From Leptobrachium leishanense (taxonomy: Eukaryota > Chordata > Amphibia > Anura > Megophryidae): a stretch of 64,000 bases of DNA. The position numbers and the translations under genes were made by a program. Each line of letters begins with the position of its first letter. Position 1 is the first letter of the stretch. Positions 22,564 through 36,654 of the stretch are shown in pieces. The notes under the pieces are model-generated. The model was not told the origin of the DNA. It made no database searches and saw only the letters and a program-made list of their open reading frames with translations. The stretch is taken from positions 56,343,735 to 56,407,734 of the forward strand of contig CM019070.1 in NCBI GenBank assembly GCA_009667805.1, in the 5' to 3' direction.

Positions 22564-22571
22564 CATGGGGG

Positions 22572-23298
22572 GTTAAAAACTAGAAGAGTACGTTTCAGTT
22601 TGGATAAGAAAACAGCAATTCTGGGAGCATCCGATATGCCAGTCCAAAAGCATCCAAAATTATCCTGAATAGATATAGACATTTTTCATATCCATTCAGA
22701 ATCAGATTGCAGAAAAAAATTTACTTTTAGGGTTGGTTAGTATTGTGCTTACAGCAAACTTAATGCAAGCAGAAACCGTAACCATAACCCTAAACCTTAA
22801 TTAAGCACAACCAGTAATCCTAAACCTAACGTGGTATTTGGATATAGGGGTAGTATACTCAGGGTGGGTTGGAACTGAAGGTGTGTATGTATAGTTGACA
22901 TGTATAGCCAAAATACTGTATGTACATCTCTATAATTTTGGACCTATTGGTCCGATATCTTCGGCTGGGTTGATCAAAATTGGCAAATTTTGAAACTTCC
23001 AAATCTGATGGTTTTTGGATTCAGAAATCTTACATTGATCGAAACAAAATTGTTGGCAGTGCACATGTCTATAAGAAACATCCTATATGGAAAATGATGA
23101 TGAAGCATTAAATTAAATATACCTAAAAAGTTCACTTTCTAGTTTTTGGTTACTCATAGTGCACACTGCATCTTTCCTTTTCATAAAAATCCTGGAGGTT
23201 CTCTGGAATTTTGACTTTCTTTCCCTGTTGAAAAATAAAAAACCTACAGTAAATGCCTTTAATTCCCTTTTGAAACACCGTTTAGGTCCATTCTAGGA
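22572..23298. other. No gene recognised
   Basis: AT-rich with a CCCTAAAC/CCATAACCC-rich stretch near 22780-22810, too short and irregular to call telomeric. No terminal repeats seen. Confidence 0.4.
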
Positions 23299-23475
23299 GA
23301 GTGGTTCCCAGCCCTGGTCCTCAAGTATCCCGAACAGGCATACTGTAGTTTGCCTGGTATCTGAAGCAGCAGGTGACATGATGTGTTGCACAGTGATTGC
23401 AGGATTCGATCTGTATTTCCCCAAAGGAATACTTAAAATCTGACCTGTTAGGGGTACTTGAGGTGGGAACCACTG
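23299..23475. mobile_element. hAT-type MITE (CAGTGGTTCCC family), copy 3
   Basis: GAGTGGTTCCCAGCCCTGG start, GTGGGAACCACTG end. Flanks TTCTAGGA (23291-23298) and TTTTAGGA (23476-23483) agree at 7 of 8, with central TA. Confidence 0.78.
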
Positions 23476-23644
23476 TTTTAGGAGATGCCCATGTAATGAT
23501 ACAATGCTAAAATCCTTGAAACCTCAAACTATGCCATTATTTTACAATCCAAAGAGAATGCTATTAATCGGTGCTGGAGCTCCGTCAAAGCAGAATTATA
23601 TCTCCCATTTACCCAATCTTTTCTCATTCTCTCTCTTGCCCCTC

Positions 23645-24448
23645 TGTCACGTTTCCAGCCCTGTCCCCTATATGTGAGCTGATTCGGTACGGGTCTTGGC
23701 TCCTGTTGCCATTCTTGGGTTCCAGCCCAGGGATTTTTTTAATTTGGTCGCAGTCGTCAGCTCACTCACCTGTCTCTCTGATATTCTGATCCACTCCCAT
23801 AGTGCATTGCTCCATGATTTTGAGTCACTCTGAGTCTTGCATGTCTATTGTTGCTCTTTGCTCCTGTTTCAAGCAAGTTCCTGATCTGTTTGTATATTTT
23901 GTTCTAGTATATTTTTGGCTGTCGGTTTCCCTCTGTTTTGTTACTCCTATCGCCGTGTCCTTTGTTTATTTCTCGTTATTCGTTTTTGCTTTTCACATCC
24001 TAGCACCTGTGTGGTTTTATTTTGTGGTTTTCCTTCTGTGTTTTTGTTTTCTGTTTTATTATTTTTTTTCTGCTAATTTCTTGTGTATGACCCTGACTTG
24101 TTCTGACGTTCCTCTCTGGTGTTCTGATCCCTGGCTGTTTTATATGATCACAATTTTGTATTAACCCATAACATGCTGACTCCTTTCTATATGATTCATA
24201 GCATATACTGCTTATATCCTGAGATTCTGCACTGCCCTGTGGTATTTTCTACTACTTCAGATCCGGCTACTCTAAAGACTGGCCTGTCAGTGTTTGGGTT
24301 CCTTGTGATTGTGCTGTGTAGGAGCCTCTACCTAGCCTCCTGGTGTTCTCACCTTCTGGCATTATTGCTTGAGTGGTATCTCCTGTACTTTGGGCTTTTA
24401 ACCTCGAACATGGGCCCACCACGGCTCACGTCGGGTGGCGCTGTGACA
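23645..24448 (-). mobile_element. Candidate solo LTR, 804 bp
   Basis: Begins TGTCACGTTTCC and ends GCGCTGTGACA, the same TGTCAC...GTGACA style as the complete LTRs at 5440 and 7520. A diverged relative is at 17790-18284. No matching 5-bp TSD (CCCTC versus TGTTC), so one end may be wrong. Long T-rich plus frames (23802-24164) encode only hydrophobic low-complexity peptides. Confidence 0.4.
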
Positions 24449-24551
24449 TGTTCTCCTTGAAGAGTGTTTTTGTTGCTCTTTCCACCGTTATGGTAACTTC
24501 TCCTTTTATCTATACCCATATTTAGAGCAGCAGGCAGGGATCTACTCTTAA

Positions 24552-24983
24552 GGCTCGGGTCAGACGAGCACAGTGTTCACGTCCGTGTCGGCGCACATTT
24601 TAACATCCGTGGTAGCATACAATTATGATCAATAGAGACCCACACGCGAAGTACGTCCGCACAGAAGTGCGGGAGCACAACGGACGCGGCAAATGGACGC
24701 AAGTTAGACAAGAACGTAAAACCGCTAGAACAGACGTGAGGAGAGCACAACGTCCGCATAGCTTTGTGTGTGAGTGATGGAACGTAGTCAGACGGACTGC
24801 ATTTTTGATGTCCAGCATTTTTGACGGACAAAATGATGTTTCATATTAATTTTATTTCCCGTCTACATCAGTCCTAAAAAACATCAGTCACAAAAATGGA
24901 CCGTGTGGCCACTACCTTGTCGTCAGCCAGAAAGTACATCCGCTGTGCACGGACGCACAGAATGCGCTCGTCTGACCCTAGCC
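24552..24983. mobile_element. PIF/Harbinger-type MITE, subfamily B, copy B1
   Basis: 432 bp, ends GGCTCGGGTCAGACGAGC and GCTCGTCTGACCCTAGCC, TSD TAA both sides (24549-24551, 24984-24986). Interior has ACTCACACACAAAGCTATG-like sequence (inverted) and TTTTTGACGGACAAAATG, shared with B2-B4. Confidence 0.8.
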
Positions 24984-24986
24984 TAA

Positions 24987-26104
24987 GAAAAAGGTAAGTG
25001 CAAGAACGCTCCAAGATTTCTTCTCAACTGACCATTGTCTTGTCCCACATAACCCATTACTCACAGCTCTCGCCCAGGTTTCCTATTAGCGTCTCACTGT
25101 TAATGTCTCGGTAGGAATCGGGCCCATAGAAAAAAAGTGTGATGTCCCTGTGGACCGCATATTGGTAACTCATGGTTGTCTTGGTCTTAGCCAGAATAAA
25201 ATCTATATCAAACTTAAAGTGAATGCTCTTTTGTGCCACTCTGTAACACCGCTTTGCGTACAAAATAAATCGAAAAACAGAAATATCCTTTTTTTTTTCC
25301 ACCCTAACCATTAAACGACAGATTATCTGAGTACCCTTTCCACCTCAGATAAAGAAAATAAATTTTCTTGCTGTGAAGAGGGAATATTTTATAATGGCAA
25401 AAGCTCTCATTACTTCTTTACTACATCATTTCACAATAATAATGTTTAAGTGTTGCAAAATGTCTTGCAAATTCAAAAAGCCCTATTTGAAACATTGCTG
25501 AGTGGATTTTTATGAAAGGTATTATAAAGGACTTCTTGTTTCTTTATAACACATTTTAAACATTAACTGATTCAAGTTGAGATAAATAATCTTGTGCTCT
25601 CCATTAAAATATTAAAATGCCTTTTGAAAAGGAAAAGGCATAAAGATTCTTCATTCTCGTTTAATGAACATTCTTTGGCAAGTAGAACGACTTTAATAGC
25701 TGTGCGGAATGATTTCTGTGTGAGAATCCCCCATTCCGCTGTCAAACACTTGTCCAGGTGCTGAGAATTTATTAGGAGAAGCATATTTTTACTTATTAGT
25801 TTTGTATTTGATTACAGAGCAGTAAATTATGAGGCGCTTACCCCCTGAGGTGACAAAGTGCACACAGATTAGTAATACCATGTCATCGTGTTTAAGCCTG
25901 GAATCTTTTAGGGACAGATAGGACAGGTGTCTTGTTGGTTTCTTTTTTGTGTGTGTTTGTAAGTACTTATGTGCAGTAACTTGAAAAAAACATTTGTCTC
26001 TGGTTTTAATGTTTACTAGTATAATTTTTTATTTTTATACAAATATATTGTCATTAATGAAAAATGTGTAATTTTACTTAAAATTATATCATAGAGTAGC
26101 CTTA
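24987..26104. other. No gene recognised
   Basis: AT-rich DNA. Minus frames 25057-25311 and 25572-25784 have no recognisable motif. No inverted terminal repeats found. Confidence 0.4.
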
Positions 26105-26112
26105 CCCTATAA

Positions 26113-26248
26113 CCGGGGTTAGCAACCTTGGCTCCCTGATGTTTTGGGAACTACATTTCCCATGTGGCTCAGTCAGCCTAATGGGTGACAGAGCCACATG
26201 GGAAATGTAGTTCTCAAAACATCAGGGAGCCATGGTTGCTGACCCCTG
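26113..26248. mobile_element. Foldback hAT-type MITE, 136 bp
   Basis: Nearly perfect hairpin: CCGGGGTTAGCAACCTTGGC start, CATGGTTGCTGACCCCTG end, with AACTACATTTCCCATGTGGC and its inverse inside. TSDs CCCTATAA (26105-26112) and CCCTATAC (26249-26256), 7 of 8 identical, central TA. Ends resemble other hAT CAGGGGTCAGCAACC-type MITEs. Confidence 0.8.
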
Positions 26249-26347
26249 CCCTATACATTTGAACCCCTGCCCTATACATTTGAACCCCTGCCCTATACAT
26301 TTGAACCCCTGCCCTATACATTTGAACCCCTGCCCTATACATTTGAA
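26243..26347. repeat. 21-bp minisatellite formed from MITE end, TSD and flank
   Basis: Five perfect copies of CCCCTGCCCTATACATTTGA+A. The unit consists of the last 6 bp of the MITE (CCCCTG), the 8-bp TSD (CCCTATAC) and 7 bp of host flank (ATTTGAA). Confidence 0.92.
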
Positions 26348-26483
26348 AGGGGGAGAACAAGTAAAGAGTCATGCTTGAAGACTCTAAATTTGCTCCGTGA
26401 GCACCATCCATTGACTTCAGACATGGCATCACTAGGGGTTGGCCGTTATATCCCATACATATTTGTGTGGGATCATTCTAAGT

Positions 26484-26662
26484 CAGTGGTTTCCAATCGC
26501 GGTCCTCAAGTACCCCTAACAGGCCAGGTTTTCCAGAAAACTGAAGCACAGGTCATATGATTTGCTGCACAGTGATTGCAGGATTCAGTCTGCATTTCCC
26601 CAAGGTGATGGTTAGAACCTGACCTGTTATGGGTCTTTGAGGACTGCAGTAGGGAACCACTG
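26484..26662. mobile_element. hAT-type MITE (CAGTGGTTCCC family), copy 4
   Basis: CAGTGGTTTCCAATCGCGG start, GTAGGGAACCACTG end. TSDs TTCTAAGT (26476-26483) and TTCTAGGT (26663-26670), 7 of 8. Confidence 0.8.
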
Positions 26663-26768
26663 TTCTAGGTAACAAGTTACCAGTTTTTCCAAAAAGGACT
26701 TACTTCTATAGGAGCACATGACCCGATGAGTCTGCCAGTTCCAAACTCATGCGAATCGAAAGGGGAAA

Positions 26769-26940
26769 TAAAGTGTTTCCCAAACCTCTCCTCGAGACCC
26801 TCAACCAGGCCAGATTTTGCAGATCACCTTGGGAAATGCAGCCTGAATCCTGCAATCACTGAGCAGCAAATCAAATCACCTGTGCTGTGCTTCAGATATC
26901 TGGAAAAAGTGGAAAGGCAGAGGGTCCTAACAGGACATCG
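26769..26940. mobile_element. hAT-type MITE fragment related to the CAGTGGTTCCC family
   Basis: GTGTTTCCCAAACCTCTCCT start, body in inverted order relative to copy 4 (CTGAATCCTGCAATCACTGA), right end degraded (GGGTCCTAACAGG). No TSD. Confidence 0.55.
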
Positions 26941-27092
26941 TATGAACACCAAACGTATGGTGTAAAAAGTGGCAATGCTTTAACAGTTCACCAGTCTATG
27001 GAAAGAAAAATACACTGTTCCTGTTTTATATCATAGAGCATCACATAAGTGGTAATAATCATAATCCATACCTTTTGCTAAGTTGGAAAGAA

Positions 27093-27480
27093 ACCTAGAA
27101 ACCTAGAAAATGTCGGCAGATAAGAACCTTTCGGCCCATCTAGTCTGCCCAATTACATGGATACTTTACCTGGATTTATCTTTTATTTAGGATAACCTTA
27201 TGCCTATCCCATGCCTGCTTAAATTCAATCACTGTTTTGGCCTCTACCACTTCAACTGGAAGACTGTTCCATGTATCCACCACCCTCTCAGTAAAATAAT
27301 GCTTCCTGATGTTACTTTTAAATCTTTTCCCCTCTAAATCTAAGACTATGTCCTCTTGTTTTGCTACTTTGTTTCCTTTTAAATATACGCCCTTCCTCTA
27401 CCTTGTGGATTCCCTTTACGTATTTAAATGTTTCTATCATATCTCCTCTGTCTCGTCTTTTTTCCAAACTATACAAAGGT
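27093..27480. mobile_element. Old interspersed repeat, probably LINE 3' end or SINE
   Basis: The text-book-like phrases TCGGCAGATAAGAACC, CGGCCCATCTAGTCTGCCC, TCCACCACCCTCTCAGTAAA and TGTTTCTATCATATCTCCTC recur in many amphibian and other vertebrate genomes as a dispersed repeat, from memory of the family style. No coding frame. Class assignment (CR1/L2-like) is uncertain. Confidence 0.5.
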
Positions 27481-27744
27481 TTATTTAAATTTACATATCA
27501 CTGATTTTTAAAACCTACATGGATCTTTCATTAATCTGGAAATTGTTTCATTCATCAAATTCTAATGGCTGTAGTTTTGGTAGTACGGTACAATGCTTAT
27601 TAAGATACTTATCGAATATGAGAAATAAACTAAGAATCGAAAAACCCATTGGTAAGATTTTATATATAATTTTAATAATGCAAAACACAATCTCCTTTTT
27701 GGTAGTTAATTAATCACAATTTTAACTTGGTGGACTAAACACAC

Positions 27745-27776
27745 ATATATATATATATATTATATTATATATATAA

Positions 27777-27832
<56 letters not shown>

Positions 27833-27851
27833 TTATATATAATATATATAT

Positions 27852-27940
<89 letters not shown>

Positions 27941-27947
27941 ATATATG
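27745..27947. repeat. (AT)n microsatellite with TATAATATA interruptions
   Basis: About 200 bp of nearly pure AT dinucleotides, interrupted by 'TATTATATATAATA' palindromic motifs. Likely hypervariable and cruciform-prone, and hard to assemble. Confidence 0.95.
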
Positions 27948-28402
27948 ATGCAATTCTTTGAATTGCTATGATGTGCAGGTGGCTTCTGCAATATTAAACA
28001 CACTTATTATAGTGTGGAGGCTTTTTATCTCAATTTTAGTCCTTCACCACAACCCATTATAGACGCTTATTTACCTATGGTCCAAGCATCCACTGCAACT
28101 GGTCATGCCTACCTCCTAGCTGATGAAGGTTCAACAAACCTGAAACAGCGCTGTCCTGGGAGTGGCTTTGACCAGTTGCATAACCTTATCTCTGCTACAA
28201 AGCCACAGTGCAGCATAGCATTGATTTTAGGGTTCTGTGTAATAACAGATCCAGGATGCATAAAAATGAGACAGAGGTCATTTGCATATCCTACCCAGAA
28301 TTCCTTGCTGCATATAGGGAATGTGGCACAGGAGCTCTGGGATGCAATTCTTTGAATTCCTATGATGTGCAGCTGGCTTCTGCAATATTAAACACACTAT
28401 AT
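27945..28402. repeat. Direct repeat pair flanking a 330-bp segment
   Basis: About 60 bp (GATGCAATTCTTTGAATTGC...TTAAACACAC) occurs at 27947-28006 and again at 28341-28398, both next to an AT run. The segment between includes GCATATCCTACCCAGA, also found at 41863-41880 and, partly, near 54340. It looks like an interspersed repeat with duplicated termini. Confidence 0.6.
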
Positions 28403-28413
28403 ATATATATATA

Positions 28414-30030
<1,617 letters not shown>

Positions 30031-31171
30031 TATATATTATTTTTTTTAAAAAAAATTTTTGCATCCGTATCAACCAGATAATTTATTATTGCAAAGTAAA
30101 ATCACAGTTTGAGTCCCATGGCTCATTATCAGAGTATAGAACGTGTTACTCGGGAGCATTGCTCAGATGTGGTCCCAGTTGTTCCCAGTCTCCCTCTGCT
30201 TCCGGTGTCAAGAAGCCCCTGATCGGGCCACTGTTCTCGCCGCAGGATGATAGGGGAGTATTAGATTTATTTGCTGGGTTAGCTGGTGCTAATTGATTTT
30301 GCAAAAGTGGAATCTGTTAACACCAGCTTTTAGCACTCTGTAAAAATGTGCTTAGCGCTAGGACTTTGTAATTCCTTATCCTAACGCTAATTACTGATTG
30401 TGCTCCCCATATTAATTATAGGGTGCGCAAAGTACAGTAAGCACGCATAAGTTAGCGTAATCGCTAGTGGGCTAACAAATTTTTACAGGGTTTAGTTTCA
30501 ATAAGATAATCTGGTTTGCATGCGTTAAATTTACTTCTCCTGACGTTAACGTTTATATATTTGAACTCTATAGTTGGCGTCCGGTATGTAATCTAGACCT
30601 TAGGGGTTTCACATTGCGACACAGGTTTTGCGCTGCATAAAGACCCACGTAACGCATATTGAATACCACGTAAAGGATCATAGGCATGCACTCAACAAAC
30701 GTCAGGGTGTGCACACGTTACATTTATTACTTACAAACTGTAAATATTCACAAACTTTTATTTTTCATGTCTTTTACCATGAACCAAATAAGGAAAACAC
30801 GAATTATATGGACCTATTGAAAGCAGGAGGAATTTGAAATCCAGACTTTTCCTTCTGTGCACGCTTATGAACATCTAACTCTAGGTGGTTAACAATTTCG
30901 TAACCTAAACAAGTTGCCATCTGTTGTACTAGTCACAAAACGTGGGAAAGTAGGCTGACATCTAGGCACGTTCTCATTAAGATCACATATATTAAGCACA
31001 GCCATATGTGTGGATGAAAAAAAATCCCAGTGGGGCAGTTTCTCAGACAAATTGGATGTAAAGTATACTGCGGATAAAAGCTTTGTCTTGGTAATGAACA
31101 AAATCTTTATTTTTAACCACGATCACAGAAATAGACTCTGTTATAATCCAACGGTAATAAAATATAATTAA

Positions 31172-31176
<5 letters not shown>

Positions 31177-31211
<35 letters not shown>

Positions 31212-31219
31212 GTGTGTAT
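31177..31219. repeat. (TG)n microsatellite
   Basis: About 20 TG units with one CG interruption (31205-31208). Confidence 0.95.
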
Positions 31220-31377
31220 GTACCCTGTCTCTAACATGTTGTTGTGTTTCTTGTAATCAAATTTTCCCTTTGAATCGGAGTCAAATGCTCTCTCAGTAGA
31301 GTGTATACAAAAAGGTGATATAGATCACATATATTGGTCAGACAGCAGGCACCCACACATAATCGCTTGGTGCCTAA

Positions 31378-32078
31378 GGCCGTGTACACACTGAGCGACA
31401 TGAAAATCGCGTGATTTTCATATACACTATATTAACCTCCCTGGCGGTCAATTTATTTTGAAATTCCCTGTCTAAAAATGGTCAATTTTTTTGCCCCCCC
31501 CCTAGCGGCATCCCAAGTGCGGCTCGGGGTTAAATTCCTATGTTGGAAGCGGTAACCCCGAGCAACACTTGGGATGCCATTGATTACATCACCTCTCCCT
31601 GCGCTAACTTGATGTCCACAGCTGCCTCCTCCGGCGACCGTGACCTCATTACTTCCTGGTTTCCTCCTCGGAGAAGGAATCCAGGAATTAGGAGGTCGCG
31701 ATCGCCGGAGGAGACTGCAGAGATCATCGAGGGAGCGCAGGGAGAGGTGATGTATACAGCCCGAATGTGTCTCGGGGTTACCGCTCTCAGCGGTGAAATT
31801 TAACCCTGAGACACACTCGGGAACACCGCGAGGGAGTTTAAGTGATATTATCGCCATTATGCACAATATTGCACAACACCACCAATTCAAATCGGAAAAT
31901 CGCAAATCGTGTAAAAAGGGTCATGTGCCAGCGACAAGCTACAGGCGACATTGAGCGAAGATATGTGAACAGCTTTATTGAAATGCATTGGAGAAGCTAC
32001 ATAGAGCGATATCAGGCGGAAATATGCGCGATATTGAGGCAAAAAACACACGATAAATCGCTGACTGTGAACGGGGCC
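31378..32078. mobile_element. Harbinger-like MITE with a nested TTAA element
   Basis: Ends GGCCGTGTACACACTGAGCG and GCTGACTGTGAACGGGGCC (inverted GGCCCCGTTCA), TSD TAA at 31375-31377 and 32079-32081. Interior motifs AAAATCGC, CGATAAATCGC, GCGACAT recur. Split by the TTAA element 31432-31841. A different family from the GGCTAGGGTCAGACGA MITEs. Distal TIRs are only partly matched, so class is tentative. Confidence 0.55.
31432..31841. mobile_element. TTAA-target MITE (piggyBac-like), nested
   Basis: TTAACCTCCCTGGCGGT at the left and inverted TTAAACTCCCTCGCGGT at the right, both including the target TTAA. Internal inverted phrases CCCCGAGCAACACTTGGGAT and CTGAGACACACTCGGG. It lies inside the MITE 31378-32078. 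No coding capacity; the plus and minus frames across it are shadows of the palindrome-rich GC sequence. Confidence 0.6.
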
Positions 32079-32213
32079 TAAAGAAGTACAGTCACCCCAG
32101 TACGAAGAAGATAAATAGAATGTATGTTACCACATGTACTACCATGTGGGGTTTTTTTGAGGAGAGGCAGCATTTCATTATTGGACCCAGGTAGCACAAT
32201 CAGGGTTATTCAG

Positions 32214-32367
32214 AGAAAGGTGAAACTCTGGAGAAGTGAAAATTCTAGGTCAAAATAGCCAAACCAGAAAATTCACCAGTTTATCTCACTTTCCAAATCG
32301 ACTATTTTGACCTAGAATTTTCACTTCTCCAAAGGTTCTCCAGAGATTCAACTTTCTCTGAATAACC
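32214..32367. mobile_element. Foldback MITE (TTATTCAGAGAAAGGTGA family), copy 1
   Basis: About 154 bp hairpin: GGTTATTCAGAGAAAGGTGA at the left, inverted at the right (CTTTCTCTGAATAACC), and AAAATTCTAGGTCAAAATAG with its inverse in the middle. A second copy is at 46189. TSD not certain. Confidence 0.65.
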
Positions 32368-32664
32368 ATGAATGTCTTGGGTCGGCCCTGGGTAGGGAAT
32401 AAATATCAGATCTAACCAGAGCATAACTTGTTTTTAACAAGCTGATTTATATTAAGGTAGTGATCAAAGACCCTTGAATGTCGCCTTTTTAATTGGTATT
32501 CATATCACAATTTAGAAGAATTAAGAAAATGGTTCCATTCAGTTTAGCCAGCAATAACCATACCGATATAGTTGGTATTTCCAGGGGAAAATATTCTATA
32601 TAATTTATAAAGTATTTTACCAGGAAGGATACAATGGGACTTCTCTCGTCTTCAAGTGTATATA

Positions 32665-34281
<1,617 letters not shown>

Positions 34282-34283
34282 TA

Positions 34284-35072
34284 TATATATATCTCTTTGT
34301 AGTACTTGAAAACTAGCTTTTGGGAATGTTTGTTTAGGATGGATCTGATGCACTTCTGTTTTGCTCGCACATAACAAATCCTTTACAAGGAATGTTCTAT
34401 TAAATTTCTGCCAAAGCATGTTTGAAAGCATGCATATTTACTATGAACCATACAGCACTTCACTAATCCTAAATCCTATTTATGAAATAATGTCTGTTTA
34501 TGTAGATTGGGTAAACGGAACGGAGAGCATTTGATTAATGTTATTTCTTCCTTCCTCGTAATGTTTCTCGGTAGCATAAAACTCTTAAATATAGCAATAT
34601 GTAGCATATAAATAATCGTGAAATATCCCAGCTGAAAAAAGTTGAGCATTAAATCTATTTTAAAGAGTCAGAAAAAATATGAAGTGTGTGAACATTTTTA
34701 GGTTTCATATTTTCTTGTAAATGTAAAAAGGTTGCAGCTACATTATGTAGAGTAAGTGTAATTTTTAGGAAAAGTCTAGTGGTGTCACTGGATCACATTT
34801 TAAATGTTGCCTGTCAAAACTCTTTCAGAATACTTTGAGCAACGTGAGGCATCAAACAGATAAAACGACAGTTGGATATCAGCGATGTTCTCTGTAACTG
34901 TTTTCATGTGGTAGATCGAAAATTAAATTCAGGGTTTTCTTGGTGATACTGTGCTTATATCATGCTGTCATTGAGTCAGTGATGGAGTTGCGTTTTGAGC
35001 CTTGAACCAGCCTCCTTGTGGCAATACTCTATACCTCTGCAATCCCAATGTGCCTTGCCCATTATCCGCCAC
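34284..35072. other. No gene recognised
   Basis: AT-rich, unique-looking. Short frames only. No terminal repeats. Confidence 0.4.
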
Positions 35073-35080
35073 CCCTTCAA

Positions 35081-35977
35081 AATGGGTTTCGGAATTTCGG
35101 AATTTTCACGAAATTTCCCGATTCGTGTTTTCGGATTAGGCCGATTTTCCGAATCGGATCGGACCCAAAAACCGACAGATCCGAAAAGTTTTCCGAGCCG
35201 AAACGAAATATTTTCGGAATTTTCGAATGGACTTGAAATGTGTCAAATCGAAATTTATTTTCGCTCTATTCATGATTTTGGTTCCATTCGTGATTTCGGT
35301 TCCATTTCGGTAATTCTGGACATCGTATATTTAACTATTATTGGTTATATCGCTGATTCTGTAAATTTTGTATTTGTAAATGCATATTTTTGATCAACTA
35401 TTTTTCCGTTTTAAAACCTTTTGTTCTGGTGTTTATTTTTAAAGTCAGACCATTTGGGTCAGTTTAGCGTTTTTTAAATCGTTTTGTTCATTTTTTTTGT
35501 TCCTTGGCTTTCATAACATTTTAATATGATTAAATAAAGTTGTGAAATGTATATTCATAAGAAAAAAAGATCTTTATTTAATGAAAAAAAACATGATAGA
35601 ATCGCCAGAATTATCGTATCGACAGAATGAATTATCGGATCCGAAAAACAAACCAAAAATTTATTATAAAAAAATATATAAAGTATAAAAAAAGTAAACC
35701 ATAGTAGTTTACGTCAAAACGAATAGAGTTAGACACTTTGAAACGAGGAGAATAGACGTTCCGAAAAAAACGAAAATTTCCGAAATCACGAAAAGTCGAT
35801 ACAAAAAACGAGCAAAGTGACCCGAAAACACGAAAAATGGTCGATTAACCGGAAAAAAATTGTACACGAAAAACGAGCCGAACCGAATCGAAACAGAAAT
35901 CGGTCGAAACGAGCCGAATCGAAAATTTTAAACATCCGAACAAATCGAACCGAAAAAAAAATCGGTGCACAAGTCTA
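35081..35977. mobile_element. hAT-type element of the CCGAAA/TTTCGG family, copy 1, left end damaged
   Basis: Perfect 8-bp TSD CCCTTCAA at 35073-35080 and 35978-35985. The right end ...ATCGGTGCACAAGTCTA matches the copy at 40177. The left end starts AATGGGTTTCGGAATTTCGG and has lost the expected TAGGGATGTGC tip. CGAAA-rich arms enclose an AT-rich middle (about 35300-35700). No transposase frame. Confidence 0.75.
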
Positions 35978-36191
35978 CCCTTCAATTCTGTTTTTTGGCC
36001 TTAGTCATTTTCTTTCGGTTGATGCCATATTCTATATCTTTGGTTATATTTACAGGTAGCTGAGCCTACACCTCTCCACACTCTCCTCAACAAGAGGACA
36101 TTCCTCAGCCTGCGCTGCAATCCAATGTTTTGTCATTGTAGAATCACACCCGACTTGAGTGCCTGATCTCCTCCTCTAGTCTCTCGATTTA

Positions 36192-36644
36192 GGCTAATGT
36201 CAGATGAATGCACTCAGTGCGTGCATAACGGACAGACGTACTGACGGAAGATACTGTAGACCCCACACGGTCCAAGTTTTTTTGACGGACATAGAAAAAA
36301 TGGGAACTATGGGAAATGAAATTAAAATGAAAAATGATAGAAATTTGAAAAGGATATGAAAAGCCATTTTGTGGGTCAAGGTGCTGGATGTCGCAAATAC
36401 TCTGCGTCTGACAGCTAATCACTCACACAGAACGCTACGCAGACGTGGCGCACTCTGCATGTCCATAGTAGCGGTTTTACGTTCCTGCCTAACTCGCGTC
36501 CGTTTGCCACGTGCATTGTGTGTGCGCAGTTCAGTACACACGTACTTCGTGTGTGGGTCTGTATTGATCATGATTCTATGCTACGACGGACGTTAAACTG
36601 TGCGCTGACACGAACGTGATAACTGCGTTTGTCTGACATGAGCC
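36192..36644. mobile_element. PIF/Harbinger-type MITE, subfamily B, copy B2
   Basis: 453 bp, ends GGCTAATGTCAGATGAATGC and GTTTGTCTGACATGAGCC, TSD TTA both sides (36189-36191, 36645-36647). More diverged than B1. Confidence 0.78.
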
Positions 36645-36654
36645 TTAGTGGTGT

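Noticed and set aside
22780..22830. CCCTAA-like words suggesting interstitial telomere repeat
   Set aside because: Only a few irregular copies (CCATAACCCTAAACC, CCTAAACCTAAC), no tandem TTAGGG array.
23802..24164. Hydrophobic 120-residue plus frame that looks like a multi-pass membrane protein
   Set aside because: Composition effect of T-rich LTR-like DNA; no conserved motif, and the related copy at 17790-18284 is not open in the same frame.
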